Assembly (NCBI RefSeq): GCF_000521215.1
Contig: NZ_KI928930.1
Span: 133,951 to 197,950, forward strand
Length of the DNA stretch: 64,000 nt
Source: Labrenzia sp. DG1229
Lineage (GTDB): Bacteria > Pseudomonadota > Alphaproteobacteria > Rhizobiales > Stappiaceae
Direction: 5' to 3'
The translations under genes were made by a program, and so were the position numbers. The notes beneath the pieces are model-generated. The model made no database searches, was not told the DNA's origin, and saw nothing but the letters and a program-made list of their open reading frames with translations. Shown here one piece after another: positions 35,497-45,364 of this stretch (its first letter is position 1; every line of letters begins with the position of its first letter).

Positions 35497-36744
35497 TCAC
35501 TCGGAAACGGAGACCAGAAATGCGACCCAGAGATAACAGACGAGCAGGGATACGACGGTAACCGGCAGGACATAGCGCGTGAATTGCCAGAACTGGAAGG
35601 GGGTCACGCCGTGCTTTTCGCTTTGCTGAACAATGATGACGTTGCTGGCTGCGCTCAAAATGAACAGATTGCCGGCAAGCGTTGAAATACCGGACAAAAG
35701 CATCAACGTTGGAACATCGTGGTCCTGCAGAAGGTTCAGATAAATTTCCACCAACGGGACATTTGAGAAAACCTGACTGCCGAAAAACGATATGGACGTG
35801 ACCAGAAGGGGGTCGCCCAGCTGGTCGTGCCAGGGGCTGAGCCATTCCTGCAAGGCACCCGATTTCAGCACGGCGCCGGTCACAATGAACATGGAAATGA
35901 AGAAGATCAGCGTGTGCCAGTCAATTTCCTTTACCAGTTGAACCCGTTGCGATGAAAATACAAACAGCGGGATTGCCGCAATCAGGCTCAGTGCACCGAG
36001 CGGCAGATCCGGCAGCCAGTCGCTGTCATGGGCGATGCTGTCCGTCAGAACAAGTACACACAACAGACCCGTGGCAAGAAGCGCGGGCCAGCGGCGCATT
36101 GTTTGTTCGTCCGGAGTGACATGTTCCGGAGCTCCTCCCTTCGGCGCTCTCTTGAAGCAGAACCAGAACCACAACAGCGTGAAGACGAGTGAAATCAGAG
36201 CCGGAACGGCGAGCCACTCGAGAAAGACGCCAACCGGATTGTTGAAGTGTCCGTCTGCGACGATCAGCAGGTTCTGGGGGTTGCCGACAGGCGAAAACAT
36301 GCTTCCGACTGTCACGGAAACACAAAGGGCTATCAATGGCAGTGCTGCCGAAATGCCGAGGCTCGCCGCGATGGCAATGGCGATTGGTGTTCCGATCGCC
36401 GCGGCGGCATCGTTGGTCAGAACTGCCGAGATGGCGGTCACGAACAAGATGAAGAAGAACAGGATCTGCGGGATGGAACGTGAGTCGGCGCATATCCAGT
36501 TGCTGACCTTTTCCGATATCCCGGAAGCAAACAGGGCGTGAGAGATCGCGAAAACACCAAACAGGTAGGCAATTACATCCCAATCCACGGCACTCAGTGC
36601 TTCTGAAGGCGAAATATTACCTGTAACAAGCACGATAACTGCGCCGATTGTCATGATCATCCAGATCTTAAGCCAGTCTGGCAGCCATTGCCGGATCGCA
36701 ATCATGAAAAACACAAATATAGATACAATTAAACTTAAAGGCAT
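35497..36744 (-). CDS. SLC13/ArsB-type anion permease
   Basis: 415 aa inner-membrane protein with about 11 hydrophobic segments. The ion-transporter-superfamily features are AVDWDVIAYLFGVFAISHAL, TAISAVLTNDAAAAIGTPI and SVTVGSMFSPVGNPQNLLI. The repeat-half counterpart lies near residues 350-370 (GISTLAGNLFILSAASNVII). The two N-rich hairpins (TNDAAA and GNPQN) are the substrate/cation sites of this class. Could move dicarboxylate, sulfate or another oxyanion; the sequence does not decide. It is divergent from the MFS gene, sharing a 136-bp AT-rich promoter region. Confidence 0.88.
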   Translation of the reverse strand: MPLSLIVSIFVFFMIAIRQWLPDWLKIWMIMTIGAVIVLVTGNISPSEALSAVDWDVIAYLFGVFAISHALFASGISEKVSNWICADSRSIPQILFFFILFVTAISAVLTNDAAAAIGTPIAIAIAASLGISAALPLIALCVSVTVGSMFSPVGNPQNLLIVADGHFNNPVGVFLEWLAVPALISLVFTLLWFWFCFKRAPKGGAPEHVTPDEQTMRRWPALLATGLLCVLVLTDSIAHDSDWLPDLPLGALSLIAAIPLFVFSSQRVQLVKEIDWHTLIFFISMFIVTGAVLKSGALQEWLSPWHDQLGDPLLVTSISFFGSQVFSNVPLVEIYLNLLQDHDVPTLMLLSGISTLAGNLFILSAASNVIIVQQSEKHGVTPFQFWQFTRYVLPVTVVSLLVCYLWVAFLVSVSE

Positions 36745-36880
36745 CTAACTATTTCTCATGGTTATTCTATTGAAGATGGTCGTTAGTCTATTTTTGCAAG
36801 GATATAAATGCAAAATTAAATTTCCGTTTGTGATAGTCCTGTACTACGTAAAATCTCATACCGGTTCCGGGGCGAAAGTC

Positions 36881-38110
36881 ATGCAGTTGAATAAATCGTT
36901 GCTCGGCGTGAATTTCTTCGCCGGAGATGTCGTGGGCGGGATCGGCCCTTATCTCGCAATCTATCTTCTTACCCTTCAACACTGGTCGCCCGGCTCGATC
37001 GGCATCGCGCTCGCTGCCGGGAGTATTGCAACGGTCGTCATGCAATCACCGGCCGGTGCCATCGTCGACACCGTCAAGTGGAAGCGATCGTTGTTGATTT
37101 GCTGTGCCATAGCGATTGCATGCAGCACGATCGGCATTCTGGCGTTCAATGATGCTTTTGCGGTCTATACGGCACAGATTCTGATCGGCTCGGCGTCGGC
37201 CTTTCTTGGCCCCCTGATTGCCGCCGTTACCCTGGGGCTGGTTGGGCATGCCTATTTCACCAGGCAAACCAGCGCCAATCAGGCGTGGAACCATGCCGGC
37301 AACATGATTGCGGCGATTCTTGCGGCCATTCTTGCCTTGACCTGGTCAGCGCTCGGGGTTTTCTGGCTTGTGGCGGCCATGGCCTGCGGCATGATTGTCT
37401 GCGCGCTTTTGATCAATAAGGATGAGATTGATCACGACCTGGCCCGTGGCGGTGTCGCGGAGGAAAACGCGGGTGAAAAAAACCCGGAAGGCATCATGAG
37501 CCTTTTCGAAGACAAGCGGCTGTTTGTTTTCGCGATCTGTATCTTTCTGTTTCATTCTGCCAATGCCTCCATGTTGCCATTGGTCAGCCAGAAACTGTCG
37601 TCCAACAGTGACGCCGAACATGGAGTTGCCTTTACGGCGGCCTGTGTGATTGCCGCGCAACTGGTGATGATCGTCATGGCGATCTTCTGCGGAAAAAAAG
37701 CAGACGTCTGGGGGCGCAAGCCTTTGTTGTTGATTGCGTTTCTTGTGCTTCCGATCAGAGGAATTCTGTTCAGCCAGTTCGACAATACCTACGCGCTCGT
37801 TGCCATTCAGGCACTGGACGGCGTCGCCAACGGCATCTTCGCAATGGTGTTTCTCCTGGTTCTGGCCGATATCACCGTCGGGACGGGGCGGTTCAATTTC
37901 GCCCAGGGTGTTCTGGCAATGCTGATCGGGATCGGGGCATCCCTCAGCAACATAGTTGCCGAATATGTCGTGCAATACACCAGCTACACGGTCGGCTTCT
38001 TAAGCCTCGCGGCGACGGCGGCGGTCGGCCTTGTCATCTTTGTGGTGTTCATGGAAGAGACGCTGGTGAAGGAAAATCAAGCCACTCCCGAGGTCATCCC
38101 GGCGGACTAG
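36881..38110 (+). CDS. Major facilitator superfamily transporter
   Basis: 409 aa from the ATG at 36881 (MQLNKSLLGVNFFAGDVVGGIGPYLAIYLL); the in-frame extension to 36758 is AT-rich leader. About 12 membrane helices are seen with a central cytoplasmic loop near residue 195-215 (EENAGEKNPEGIMSLFEDKRL). The motif-A-like loop between helices 2 and 3 is GAIVDTVKWKRS, and its half-repeat is GKKADVWGRKPLL. Substrate unknown; such proteins are often drug or metabolite exporters. Ends in a strong terminator. Confidence 0.9.
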   Translation: MQLNKSLLGVNFFAGDVVGGIGPYLAIYLLTLQHWSPGSIGIALAAGSIATVVMQSPAGAIVDTVKWKRSLLICCAIAIACSTIGILAFNDAFAVYTAQILIGSASAFLGPLIAAVTLGLVGHAYFTRQTSANQAWNHAGNMIAAILAAILALTWSALGVFWLVAAMACGMIVCALLINKDEIDHDLARGGVAEENAGEKNPEGIMSLFEDKRLFVFAICIFLFHSANASMLPLVSQKLSSNSDAEHGVAFTAACVIAAQLVMIVMAIFCGKKADVWGRKPLLLIAFLVLPIRGILFSQFDNTYALVAIQALDGVANGIFAMVFLLVLADITVGTGRFNFAQGVLAMLIGIGASLSNIVAEYVVQYTSYTVGFLSLAATAAVGLVIFVVFMEETLVKENQATPEVIPAD

Positions 38111-38135
38111 CGTGGGCGTCGGCAAACTACGCATA

Positions 38136-38165
38136 AGAAAGCCCGCCTGATGGCGGGCCTTGCTG
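38136..38165 (+). terminator. Terminator of the MFS transporter gene
   Basis: GCCCGCC / GGCGGGC hairpin (38141-38147 and 38152-38158) with a 4-nt loop; AAGAAA precedes and CTTGCTGTTT follows. It is also positioned to act for the FKBP gene converging from the right. Confidence 0.75.
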
Positions 38166-38204
38166 TTTGGTCGAACTTTTTCATATGCCATTCATGCATC
38201 GAAG

Positions 38205-38633
38205 TCAGCTGATCCCCGTCAGCTGAATCTCGAATGTCAGCGCTTTTCCTGCCAGCGGATGATTTGCGTCCATCACGACTTCGTCGTCGGAGATTTCGAC
38301 GACGGTGACGGACATTGTCTGGCCGTTCTCGGTCTGCGCCTGCAGTTGCAGTCCGACTTCCAGCGGGATGTTGGCAGGTATCGTAGCGCGCGGCACCGTT
38401 TGCCTTGCTGCTGGGTCGGAAGGTCCATAGGCGTCTTCCGGTTCGATGCGCACGGTTTTTTCGTCGCCAACCTTCATTCCAGGAATCTCACGGTCGAGAC
38501 CTGGAATGATCTGACCTGAGCCGACCGTGAATTCCAGTGGTTCGCGCCCTTCCGAGCTATCGAAAACTGAGCCGTCGTCCAGCGTGCCCTTGTAGTGTAG
38601 TTGTACCGTGTCGCCGCTCTTGGCCTCGGTCAT
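38205..38633 (-). CDS. SlyD-like FKBP-type peptidyl-prolyl isomerase
   Basis: 142 aa from the ATG at 38633 (MTEAKSGDTVQLHYKGTLDDG); the in-frame extension to 38684 lacks similarity. The FKBP half is DGSVFDSSEGREPLEFTVGSGQIIPGLDREIPGMKVGD. The inserted-in-flap domain is EDAYGPSDPAARQTVPRATIPANIPLEVG, and VVMDANHPLAGKALTFEIQLTGI is the C-terminal signature. No histidine-rich metal tail is present, so it is like the short SlyD/FkpB group. Cytoplasmic folding helper. Single gene. Confidence 0.93.
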   Translation of the reverse strand: MTEAKSGDTVQLHYKGTLDDGSVFDSSEGREPLEFTVGSGQIIPGLDREIPGMKVGDEKTVRIEPEDAYGPSDPAARQTVPRATIPANIPLEVGLQLQAQTENGQTMSVTVVEISDDEVVMDANHPLAGKALTFEIQLTGIS

Positions 38634-39190
38634 GATGGGGTTCGCAATTCTGTCTGGAGTGAGATTTGAGACCGCGTGAACCAAGCGGGTACTCGACGTA
38701 TGAAATTGAGCGTAAAGAATTGAATTGGAATGTAAAGACCAGTTGGGTCACTCGGGAAACAGGGTTTGAATTTCAGAGCTTGGTATGAACATGTCCGGGG
38801 AATCCGGCCGGATTCCGGCTGTGCGCATATCTGCGAACAAGTTTACTCGAGTCTTCAATCCTGATTTCTGGCGTTCTGAGTTTCCCTTTCAAATTAGGTC
38901 GGCGCAATCCTCCGCCACCGTTCGCGCTGAACCAGTAAAACACTTCTTCATGCGGCTTCTGAATACTCCCCTTCATTCGGGTGAAGTCGACTTCATCACG
39001 CAACGCAAACATGCCGAATTCGGCGTCGAGCGTTGGATGGGGAGCGTTGCAAACAAAACGAACGTACATGAAATCTAGGCAGGTTGGGCTTCGAGCGGCT
39101 GAAACGAAAGACAGGCTTTGACAGCGGTTCAAACTGACGAGGGGTGCAGACCAGGCGTCATGTGATTGTAGACGTCAATACCGCCAGGCA
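38634..39190. other. Gene-free 550-bp region with overlapping weak open frames, possible interspersed repeat
   Basis: Two antiparallel frames of 119 (minus, 38773-39132) and 97 codons (plus, 38785-39078) overlap almost fully and neither has an RBS or known domain. A GGAATCCGGCCGGATTCC inverted repeat is near 38798-38815. Such frames often mark genus-specific intergenic repeats or decayed sequence. Confidence 0.4.
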
Positions 39191-39220
39191 AAACAAAACC
39201 CGGCACCAGGTGCCGGGTTT
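39191..39220 (-). terminator. Terminator of the sugar ABC transporter operon
   Basis: AAACCCGGCA / TGCCGGGTTT hairpin at 39196-39220, followed on the minus strand by TTGTTTTG, 20 bp past the stop of the substrate-binding protein gene. Confidence 0.85.
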
Positions 39221-39240
39221 CATGATTCAGGACGTCCAAC

Positions 39241-40281
39241 TCAGCGTTTCGGCAGCGGGATCCACTCGGCGACGGAAACGTCCGCGTGCTGGAATTGGGG
39301 CATCTTTTCGCCAAGATCTCCCATGTTGCGCACATCCTGTTCATTGAGGAAGTCCTGGGTGATCAGGGTTGGCGGAACGATGACCTGCTTGCCCGGGTCT
39401 TCACCGGCGAGCATCAGGGCGAGTGTACGGACACTGACTTCGCCAACCACGGCAGGGTTGGTGGCGACCGTTGCTGCCCACGCGGAGTCCGGTTCGCGCA
39501 TTGCGGAAATGTCGGCCGTTGAGACATCTGCGGAATAGATCTTGATATCCTGGCTCAGGCCGGCTTCGTCAACCGCGATTTTCACGCCTTTTGCAAACTC
39601 ATCATAGGGCGCGAACACCACGTTGATCGTCGGGTTCGCCTGCAACACGGACCGCGCCTGGTTGGCAACGGAATTGGCGATCGGGTTGTCGAGCGTGCCG
39701 AACATGGCCGCTTCCTTGATGCCCGGGTTGTCTTTCTTGACTTCTTTCCAGGCAACATCCCGGCGATCAAGCGGTGCGATACCGGGAACATAGACATATC
39801 CCGCAGTAAAGGTATCACCGTTGTCCTTGATGGCCTGTTCAAGGGCCAGCTTGCCGAGCATGTAGTCGGATTGTTCGACCTGTGGAATGGCATCGTTTTC
39901 GACATTCACGTCAAAGGCGACAACCTTGATGCCGGCATCGACGGCACGTTGTGCGGCAGGTTTCATGGACTCTGTCAGCCCGTGCTGGATGACGATCCCG
40001 TCGACACCGAGCGCGATTGCCTGATCCACCATGTCGGCCTGAAGCGCGGCGTCCTGACGGCTGTCGAAGACCCGCAGATCGACGCCGAGGGCTTCGGCCT
40101 GTTTTTCGACACCTGACAGGTAGGATTGGAAGAAGTCACCGGTTGAGAGATAACGGACGAGCGCGATCTTTACCTCTTCCGGCTTGTCGAAAGGAGCCGG
40201 CATATCCGCAGCGAATGCGCTGCCTCCAGTGAAGCTAAGTCCGGCCACAAGGGCCATTTTCATCAAGTCACGTCTGAGCAT
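39241..40281 (-). CDS. Sugar ABC transporter substrate-binding protein
   Basis: 346 aa from the ATG at 40281, with GGGAGGAAACAAT directly upstream. The N-terminus MLRRDLMKMALVAGLSFTGGSAFAADMP is a signal peptide with cleavage after AFA. The mature protein is a periplasmic-binding type I (ribose/galactose) fold: DLRVFDSRQDAALQADMVDQAI, GVDGIVIQHG and GIKVVAFDVNVEN. Third gene of an ATPase-permease-binding-protein operon divergent from mtnK-mtnA-sorC-aldolase. Context suggests methylthioribose, 5-deoxyribose or a related pentose as ligand (inference). Confidence 0.9.
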   Translation of the reverse strand: MLRRDLMKMALVAGLSFTGGSAFAADMPAPFDKPEEVKIALVRYLSTGDFFQSYLSGVEKQAEALGVDLRVFDSRQDAALQADMVDQAIALGVDGIVIQHGLTESMKPAAQRAVDAGIKVVAFDVNVENDAIPQVEQSDYMLGKLALEQAIKDNGDTFTAGYVYVPGIAPLDRRDVAWKEVKKDNPGIKEAAMFGTLDNPIANSVANQARSVLQANPTINVVFAPYDEFAKGVKIAVDEAGLSQDIKIYSADVSTADISAMREPDSAWAATVATNPAVVGEVSVRTLALMLAGEDPGKQVIVPPTLITQDFLNEQDVRNMGDLGEKMPQFQHADVSVAEWIPLPKR

Positions 40282-40318
40282 ATTGTTTCCTCCCAATATG
40301 AACGGCGCCTTGCGGGCG

Positions 40319-41332
40319 TCACGCTGTTCTCCTGCCGCCGCGTCGCGAGGACAGGTAGAACGTGAAAACGAGGGCCGCGACCAGAACGGCCCCCTTTACA
40401 AAATCCTGCATGTAGTACGGGGCATTCATCATGGTCAGGCCTTGCAGAAGAATTCCGACAAAGAGCGCGCCGGCGGCCGTCCCGAACGCGTTCGGACGTG
40501 CCGCGCCCAGAACTGCAAATCCAATCAGGGCGGCGGCCACGCTGTCGAGCAGAAGGTTGTTTCCGGAGGCGATGTCGCCGCGCCCGAGGCGTGCAGCCAG
40601 AAGGATGCCTCCGACGGACGCCAGCATTCCGGAAATCATGTAGGCAACGATCTTGTAACGATGGACATTCGTGCCGACGAGGCCTGCCGCCCGTTCGTTG
40701 GAGCCGATCGCGTACATCAGCCGACCGTGCCGGGTGTAGCCGAGAAACAGCCAGATCAGTAGGGCAATCAGCAGGAAAACCACGACCGGCACGGGAACCA
40801 GTCGATCCAGGAACAGGTCGAACCGATGGCGGCCAAGCCACAGGAACGCTGCCGAAAATGTGCCCTCGGCAACGGATCCGTCTTCAAGACTCATGCCGGT
40901 TGCGATGGAATTGCCCTGCGTCGGAATGCGCTGCAAGCCGATCAGAAGGAACATCATGCCAAGCGTTGCGAGCAGGTCCGGGACCCGCATCTTGACGATC
41001 AGAAGACCGTTCACCAGTCCGACGAGGGCGCCCATGAGAAGGCACACTGCAACGGCCACGAAGGCGGATTGTTCGAGAATGACCATCGTGTAGGCCGACA
41101 GCATCAGGGCGGAGGTCGCAACCGAGCCGATGGAAAGATCAAATCCGCCGACAACAAGCGTACAGGTCACGCCCAATGCCAGAATGCCGGTGATGGCGAC
41201 GGACTGCAGAATGAAGACGGCAGAGCGCGGGCTGGCAAAGCCGCTTGCGTAAAGCGAAAAGAAGAGTGCGAGCCCGCCGAGCAGGAGCAGGAAGCCGTAT
41301 TTGATGGCATAATCGAGTGCGTTCTTGTTCAT
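40319..41332 (-). CDS. Sugar ABC transporter permease (RbsC type)
   Basis: 337 aa with about 8-10 membrane helices. It has family motifs ILALGVTCTLVVGGFDLSIGSVA, the coupling-loop YTRHGRLMYAIGSNERAAGLVGTNVHRYKI, and VAAALIGFAVLGAARPNAFGTAAGALFVGIL. It forms a homodimer channel served by the double ATPase encoded 10 bp upstream. The insert SLEDGSVAEGTFSAAFLWLGRHRF is as long as in other RbsC-like permeases. Confidence 0.92.
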   Translation of the reverse strand: MNKNALDYAIKYGFLLLLGGLALFFSLYASGFASPRSAVFILQSVAITGILALGVTCTLVVGGFDLSIGSVATSALMLSAYTMVILEQSAFVAVAVCLLMGALVGLVNGLLIVKMRVPDLLATLGMMFLLIGLQRIPTQGNSIATGMSLEDGSVAEGTFSAAFLWLGRHRFDLFLDRLVPVPVVVFLLIALLIWLFLGYTRHGRLMYAIGSNERAAGLVGTNVHRYKIVAYMISGMLASVGGILLAARLGRGDIASGNNLLLDSVAAALIGFAVLGAARPNAFGTAAGALFVGILLQGLTMMNAPYYMQDFVKGAVLVAALVFTFYLSSRRGGRRTA

Positions 41333-41342
41333 TTTTCAAATA

Positions 41343-42857
41343 TCATCCTGCGAGAGCCAGCCGCTCACCGGGGCCGGACACCTCCGCAACCAGGCTGTTC
41401 AGGTCCACGTTCTTGTTTTTGTGTTCACCGGCAATTGCCGCTTCGTTAAGAACGACGATCCGGTCTGCTATTTCCAGTGCTTCGTCGATCTCGGCAACGA
41501 ACACCAGAGTTGTCCGCCCGTTTGCCGTTTGCCGGATATACCGCCCGATGTCGCGCCGTGCGCCTATGTCGACACCCTGAAAGGGTTCGTCGAGCAACAG
41601 GACCCTGGAGGCCTTGAGAAGCCATCGCCCGATCATGACCTTTTGCTGATTGCCGCCCGACAGCGTGTCGATGCCATCGGAATTGGCCTGGCAGACGACA
41701 CCGATCTTGTCGATCATATCGTCCGTGGAACGACGTTGCGCCTTGTCGTTCAAAAACGAAAGACCGCTGAAGGCATTGAGGAACGGCACTGTCATGTTGT
41801 TGGCGATATCGAAATCGGGGACGACGGCATTCACGCTACGGTCCTTGGGAGACATGAACACGCCTTTTGAAACCGCATCGCCCGCCCCGCGCGGATGGTA
41901 GTCCTTGTCGTCGAGAAGGAGACGCCCTGCCACGGGCTCTGAAAGTCCGTAGATGATTTCAGCCAGACGGGTCTTGCCGGAGCCGAGCAGTCCAGTAAAC
42001 GCGACAACCTCGCCCTCCCGGGCTTCGAAGTCGATTTCCCGGCTGTCGTCGAAAAGCTTCAGGCCTTCGATCCGCAAAACAGGTTCACCGCCTTCGACTG
42101 GATCGATATCCACTTCGGTCATCTGGTGTCCGAGCATGGCATTGACCGCGCCGACATAGTCGAGCGGTTCGGTCTCAAACAGGCCCGAAATGGCCCCGTC
42201 GCGCATGGAAATGATCCGGTCGGCCACCCGACGGATGTCCGACATGCGGTGGGAAATATAAAGGATAGCCACACCTTCCGCGCGCAGTCTGTCGATCAGC
42301 GCGAACAGGCGTTCTGCCTCCGATGACGACAGGGATGAAGTGGGCTCGTCGAGAATGAGCAGTTTCGGTGCCCGTGCCATGGCGCGTGCGATGGCGATCA
42401 TCTGACGGTCGGCAACATCCAGGTCGGCGACACGCATGCGTACATCCATCGTCAGACCCATGCTTTCGGCGACGTCGCGTGCCTGGCGGCGCAGCTTCCT
42501 GTCATTGACGAACAAACCGACGCCGGGTTCCGTCAATCGGTCGAGAGTCAGGTTCGTCGCAACATCCAGGTCCGGGATCACGCCGTCGTCGATGGATTGG
42601 TGCACAGTAACCACGCCTTTTGAAATGGCGTCCGCCGCGTCGGTCGGGGAGAACGGTTCGCCGCCTAGCTCAATGTTGCCGGCATCGGCAAAGTGATAGC
42701 CACACAGCACCTTTACGAGCGTCGACTTGCCCGCACCGTTGGCTCCCATCAATGCCGTTACTTCGCCGGACCGCAAATCCAGATCGATGCCCTTGAGAAC
42801 GTGATTCTGCCCGAAGGACTTTTCCAGACCGCGGAGTTTGCAGGTGACGTTTTTCAC
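41343..42857 (-). CDS. Sugar ABC transporter ATP-binding protein (RbsA type, two ATPase domains)
   Basis: 504 aa from a GTG at 42857, chosen because GGGAGGAACG lies immediately upstream, as for its operon partners. An in-frame ATG at 42923 lacks an RBS. The first ATPase domain has Walker A GANGAGKST and Walker B LLILDEPTSSLSSSEA with a degenerate signature (DVADRQM). The second has a degenerate Walker A (GLLGSGKTRL), an intact LSGGNQQKVMIGRW and LLLDEPFQGVDIGAR. This asymmetry is normal for RbsA/XylG. First gene of the importer operon. Confidence 0.92.
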   Translation of the reverse strand: MKNVTCKLRGLEKSFGQNHVLKGIDLDLRSGEVTALMGANGAGKSTLVKVLCGYHFADAGNIELGGEPFSPTDAADAISKGVVTVHQSIDDGVIPDLDVATNLTLDRLTEPGVGLFVNDRKLRRQARDVAESMGLTMDVRMRVADLDVADRQMIAIARAMARAPKLLILDEPTSSLSSSEAERLFALIDRLRAEGVAILYISHRMSDIRRVADRIISMRDGAISGLFETEPLDYVGAVNAMLGHQMTEVDIDPVEGGEPVLRIEGLKLFDDSREIDFEAREGEVVAFTGLLGSGKTRLAEIIYGLSEPVAGRLLLDDKDYHPRGAGDAVSKGVFMSPKDRSVNAVVPDFDIANNMTVPFLNAFSGLSFLNDKAQRRSTDDMIDKIGVVCQANSDGIDTLSGGNQQKVMIGRWLLKASRVLLLDEPFQGVDIGARRDIGRYIRQTANGRTTLVFVAEIDEALEIADRIVVLNEAAIAGEHKNKNVDLNSLVAEVSGPGERLALAG

Positions 42858-42925
42858 CGTTCCTCCCAAAATTTCACGAGCTCCACTCCCGTTGGATAGT
42901 GTTACAACATGCAATATAGTCATTT

Positions 42926-42940
42926 GTCAACCAAGTTGAC
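42926..42940. promoter_or_regulatory. Inverted repeat and promoter-like hexamers between the ABC importer and mtnK
   Basis: GTCAAC-CAA-GTTGAC is a perfect inverted repeat in the 126-bp divergent region. TTGACT (42936-42941) overlaps its right arm and is followed 17 bp later by ATTATC (42959-42964), a plausible sigma-70 promoter toward mtnK. The arrangement suits repression by the SorC-family protein encoded in the operon. Confidence 0.5.
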
Positions 42941-42983
42941 TTTTGAACAATCTTGATCATTATCGGGACGGAAACAGGGAGGA

Positions 42984-44258
42984 ATGATCACAGTCATGGA
43001 TACGCCGGACCAGTATCAGCCTTTGACGCCGGAAACGCTCGGAGCCCGTCTTGGCTCGATTGACGCCGTTGCTGAACGGATCGGATCCGATCCGGCAGGT
43101 TGGATTGTGCGCGAAGTTGGCGACGGCAATCTGAATCTGGTTTTCATTGTAGAAGGCCCGGAAGGCACCGTCATCGTCAAGCAGGCTTTGCCATATGTCC
43201 GCCTCGTCGGGGACAGCTGGCCATTACCGCTTTACCGCGCCTTTTTTGAAAACCATGCCCTGGTGCGGCAGTCGGAAAGGGACCCCGGATCCGTTCCGGA
43301 GATCCACTATTTCGACGAATCGCAGGCGCTGATCGTCATGGAATTCCTGGCGCCGCACAAGATTCTGCGCCGGAAACTGATCGAGGGTGAAAAGGTCGAG
43401 GGGCTTGGTGACTTTCTCGGCAGGTTCTGTGCCCGCACGGCATTTCGCGGGTCCGAGCTTTCCATGAAGAGTCCCGACAAGAAAAAGGACGTCGGCCTGT
43501 TTGCCGGCAATGTTGAAATTCCGGCAATCACCGAGGCGCTGGTTTTTACCGATCCATATCACGATGCGGAAATGAACCATCACACCGACGGTCTCGACCT
43601 GGTCGTTTCTGGCTTGCGGTCCGATGCGCGCCTGAAGGCGAAAGTGCAACGCCTGATGATGAAATTCGCCTCGAACACCGAAACAATGGTGCACGGCGAC
43701 CTTCACAGCGGGTCGATCATGTCCACCGGAACGCAAAGTCGCATTATCGACCCCGAATTCGTCCAGTACGGCCCGATGGGTTTCGATATCGGCATGCTTC
43801 TGGCGAACTTCCTCATGGCCTATTTCAGCCAGCCGGCGCACAGGGAAGCAGCCGGTCTGGACGACTATCAGGAATGGCTCCTGTCCGTCATCGCGGAAAC
43901 GGTGAACACATTCGAGGAAGAATTCGATCATCTCTGGAAAACCGAACGCACCGGCATGCTCTACCCGGTAGCCTTGTTTGAAGGGCAGGGGCATCAGTCA
44001 GAGGAGGCGTGTGCAGACCTTCTTGCGGAGATCTGGGCCGAAGCCCTCGGCTTTTGCGGTATCGAGATGCATCGCCGCACGCTTTCCCTTGCCCATAACG
44101 CCGATTTCGAAGAAATCGAGGACAAGGAAGTAAGGGCAGCGTTGGAAGCGCGCAATCTCCAGATGGGCGCGGACCTGATCCGGAACGCCGGCACCCTCGG
44201 GTCCGTGGAAGAATTGCTGACGCTTGCACGCCAGGTCAACAAGAAGGACATCCTATGA
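42984..44258 (+). CDS. mtnK: S-methyl-5-thioribose kinase (MtnK-like; possibly 5-deoxyribose kinase)
   Basis: 424 aa. Family hallmarks are [31 protein letters not shown] near the N-terminus, [25 protein letters not shown], the catalytic [14 protein letters not shown] and the metal-binding [19 protein letters not shown]. It phosphorylates methylthioribose, and in some bacteria 5-deoxyribose, at C1. GGGAGGA ends 1 nt before this ATG, so the ATG at 42996 (MDTPDQYQP) may be the real start. It is translationally coupled to mtnA (ATGA). First gene of the operon, divergent from the ABC importer. Confidence 0.93.
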   Translation: MITVMDTPDQYQPLTPETLGARLGSIDAVAERIGSDPAGWIVREVGDGNLNLVFIVEGPEGTVIVKQALPYVRLVGDSWPLPLYRAFFENHALVRQSERDPGSVPEIHYFDESQALIVMEFLAPHKILRRKLIEGEKVEGLGDFLGRFCARTAFRGSELSMKSPDKKKDVGLFAGNVEIPAITEALVFTDPYHDAEMNHHTDGLDLVVSGLRSDARLKAKVQRLMMKFASNTETMVHGDLHSGSIMSTGTQSRIIDPEFVQYGPMGFDIGMLLANFLMAYFSQPAHREAAGLDDYQEWLLSVIAETVNTFEEEFDHLWKTERTGMLYPVALFEGQGHQSEEACADLLAEIWAEALGFCGIEMHRRTLSLAHNADFEEIEDKEVRAALEARNLQMGADLIRNAGTLGSVEELLTLARQVNKKDIL

Positions 44259-45364
44259 AGGTCAACGGAACCCATTACCGCTCGCTTTGGTGGGATGAGG
44301 ACAAGGACGCGCTGCAAATAATTGATCAGCGCTGGCTACCGCACGAGTTTCGGGTGCAGCAGGTCAACACGCTTCAGGATTTTGCTGACGCGATCGTTGA
44401 AATGCGCGTGCGCGGTGCGCCGCTGATCGGCGCCACCGCCGCCTATGGCATGGCCCTGGCCGCCGGGTCGGATCCGTCCGACGAAAATCTCGACAAGGCC
44501 TGGGAGTACCTGGACAAGACCCGTCCGACAGCCATCAATCTGCGCTGGGCGCTCAATCGCTGCCGCGCAAAACTGAAGGCGCTACCCGAAGGCGATCGTG
44601 CGGCAGCGGCATTGCAGCTCGCTCACGAGATTTCCGACGAAGACGTGGACATCAATTACCGCATTGGCCAGAACGGACTGGAAATTATCCGCAGGATCGC
44701 GTCCGGAAAACCCGATGGCGAACCTGTCCGAATACTCACTCATTGCAATGCGGGTTGGATCGCCACAGTCGACTGGGGAACCGCAACGAGCCCGATGTAT
44801 CAGGCGCATGACGAAAATATTGCGATCCATGTCTGGGTTGACGAAACACGTCCGCGGAACCAGGGCGCCCTGACGTCCTGGGAACTCGGCAGTCACGGGA
44901 TTGCGCACACATACATAACCGACAACGCGGGCGGGCACCTGATGCAGCACGGCCAGGTCGACCTTGTCATTACCGGAACAGATCGTACCACCCGTCGTGG
45001 AGATGTCTGCAACAAGATCGGCACATATCTGAAGGCGCTTGCGGCAAAGGCAAATGATGTTCCGTTTTACGTCGCACTGCCTTCGCCGACGATTGACTGG
45101 ACCGTGGAGGACGGGGTTGCCGAAATTCCGATCGAGGAGAGACTGGAACGTGAGGTAACTCACGTCCAGGGGCTGACCGAGGATGGGAGGATCGGGCAGG
45201 TGCAGGTTACTCCGCATGGTACGCCCGGTGGGAATCCGGCTTTCGACGTAACGCCGAACCATCTGGTAACAGGCCTTATCACCGAGCGTGGTGTGTGCGA
45301 GGCGAGTGCCGACGGGCTCGCCGGGCTTTTTCCTGACCTGGCGAAGGTTGCCAGGAGCGCATGA
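44255..45364 (+). CDS. mtnA: Methylthioribose-1-phosphate isomerase (MtnA-like)
   Basis: 369 aa, eIF2B-related fold. The catalytic pair is C164 in [11 protein letters not shown] and D243 in [40 protein letters not shown] and [18 protein letters not shown] complete the signature. The usual THCNTGALAT reads [10 protein letters not shown] and the usual GADR reads GTDR. This sets it apart from housekeeping MtnA and may reflect preference for 5-deoxyribose-1-phosphate. It turns the aldose-1-phosphate into the ketose-1-phosphate. Overlaps both neighbours by 4 bp. Confidence 0.93.
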   Translation: MKVNGTHYRSLWWDEDKDALQIIDQRWLPHEFRVQQVNTLQDFADAIVEMRVRGAPLIGATAAYGMALAAGSDPSDENLDKAWEYLDKTRPTAINLRWALNRCRAKLKALPEGDRAAAALQLAHEISDEDVDINYRIGQNGLEIIRRIASGKPDGEPVRILTHCNAGWIATVDWGTATSPMYQAHDENIAIHVWVDETRPRNQGALTSWELGSHGIAHTYITDNAGGHLMQHGQVDLVITGTDRTTRRGDVCNKIGTYLKALAAKANDVPFYVALPSPTIDWTVEDGVAEIPIEERLEREVTHVQGLTEDGRIGQVQVTPHGTPGGNPAFDVTPNHLVTGLITERGVCEASADGLAGLFPDLAKVARSA

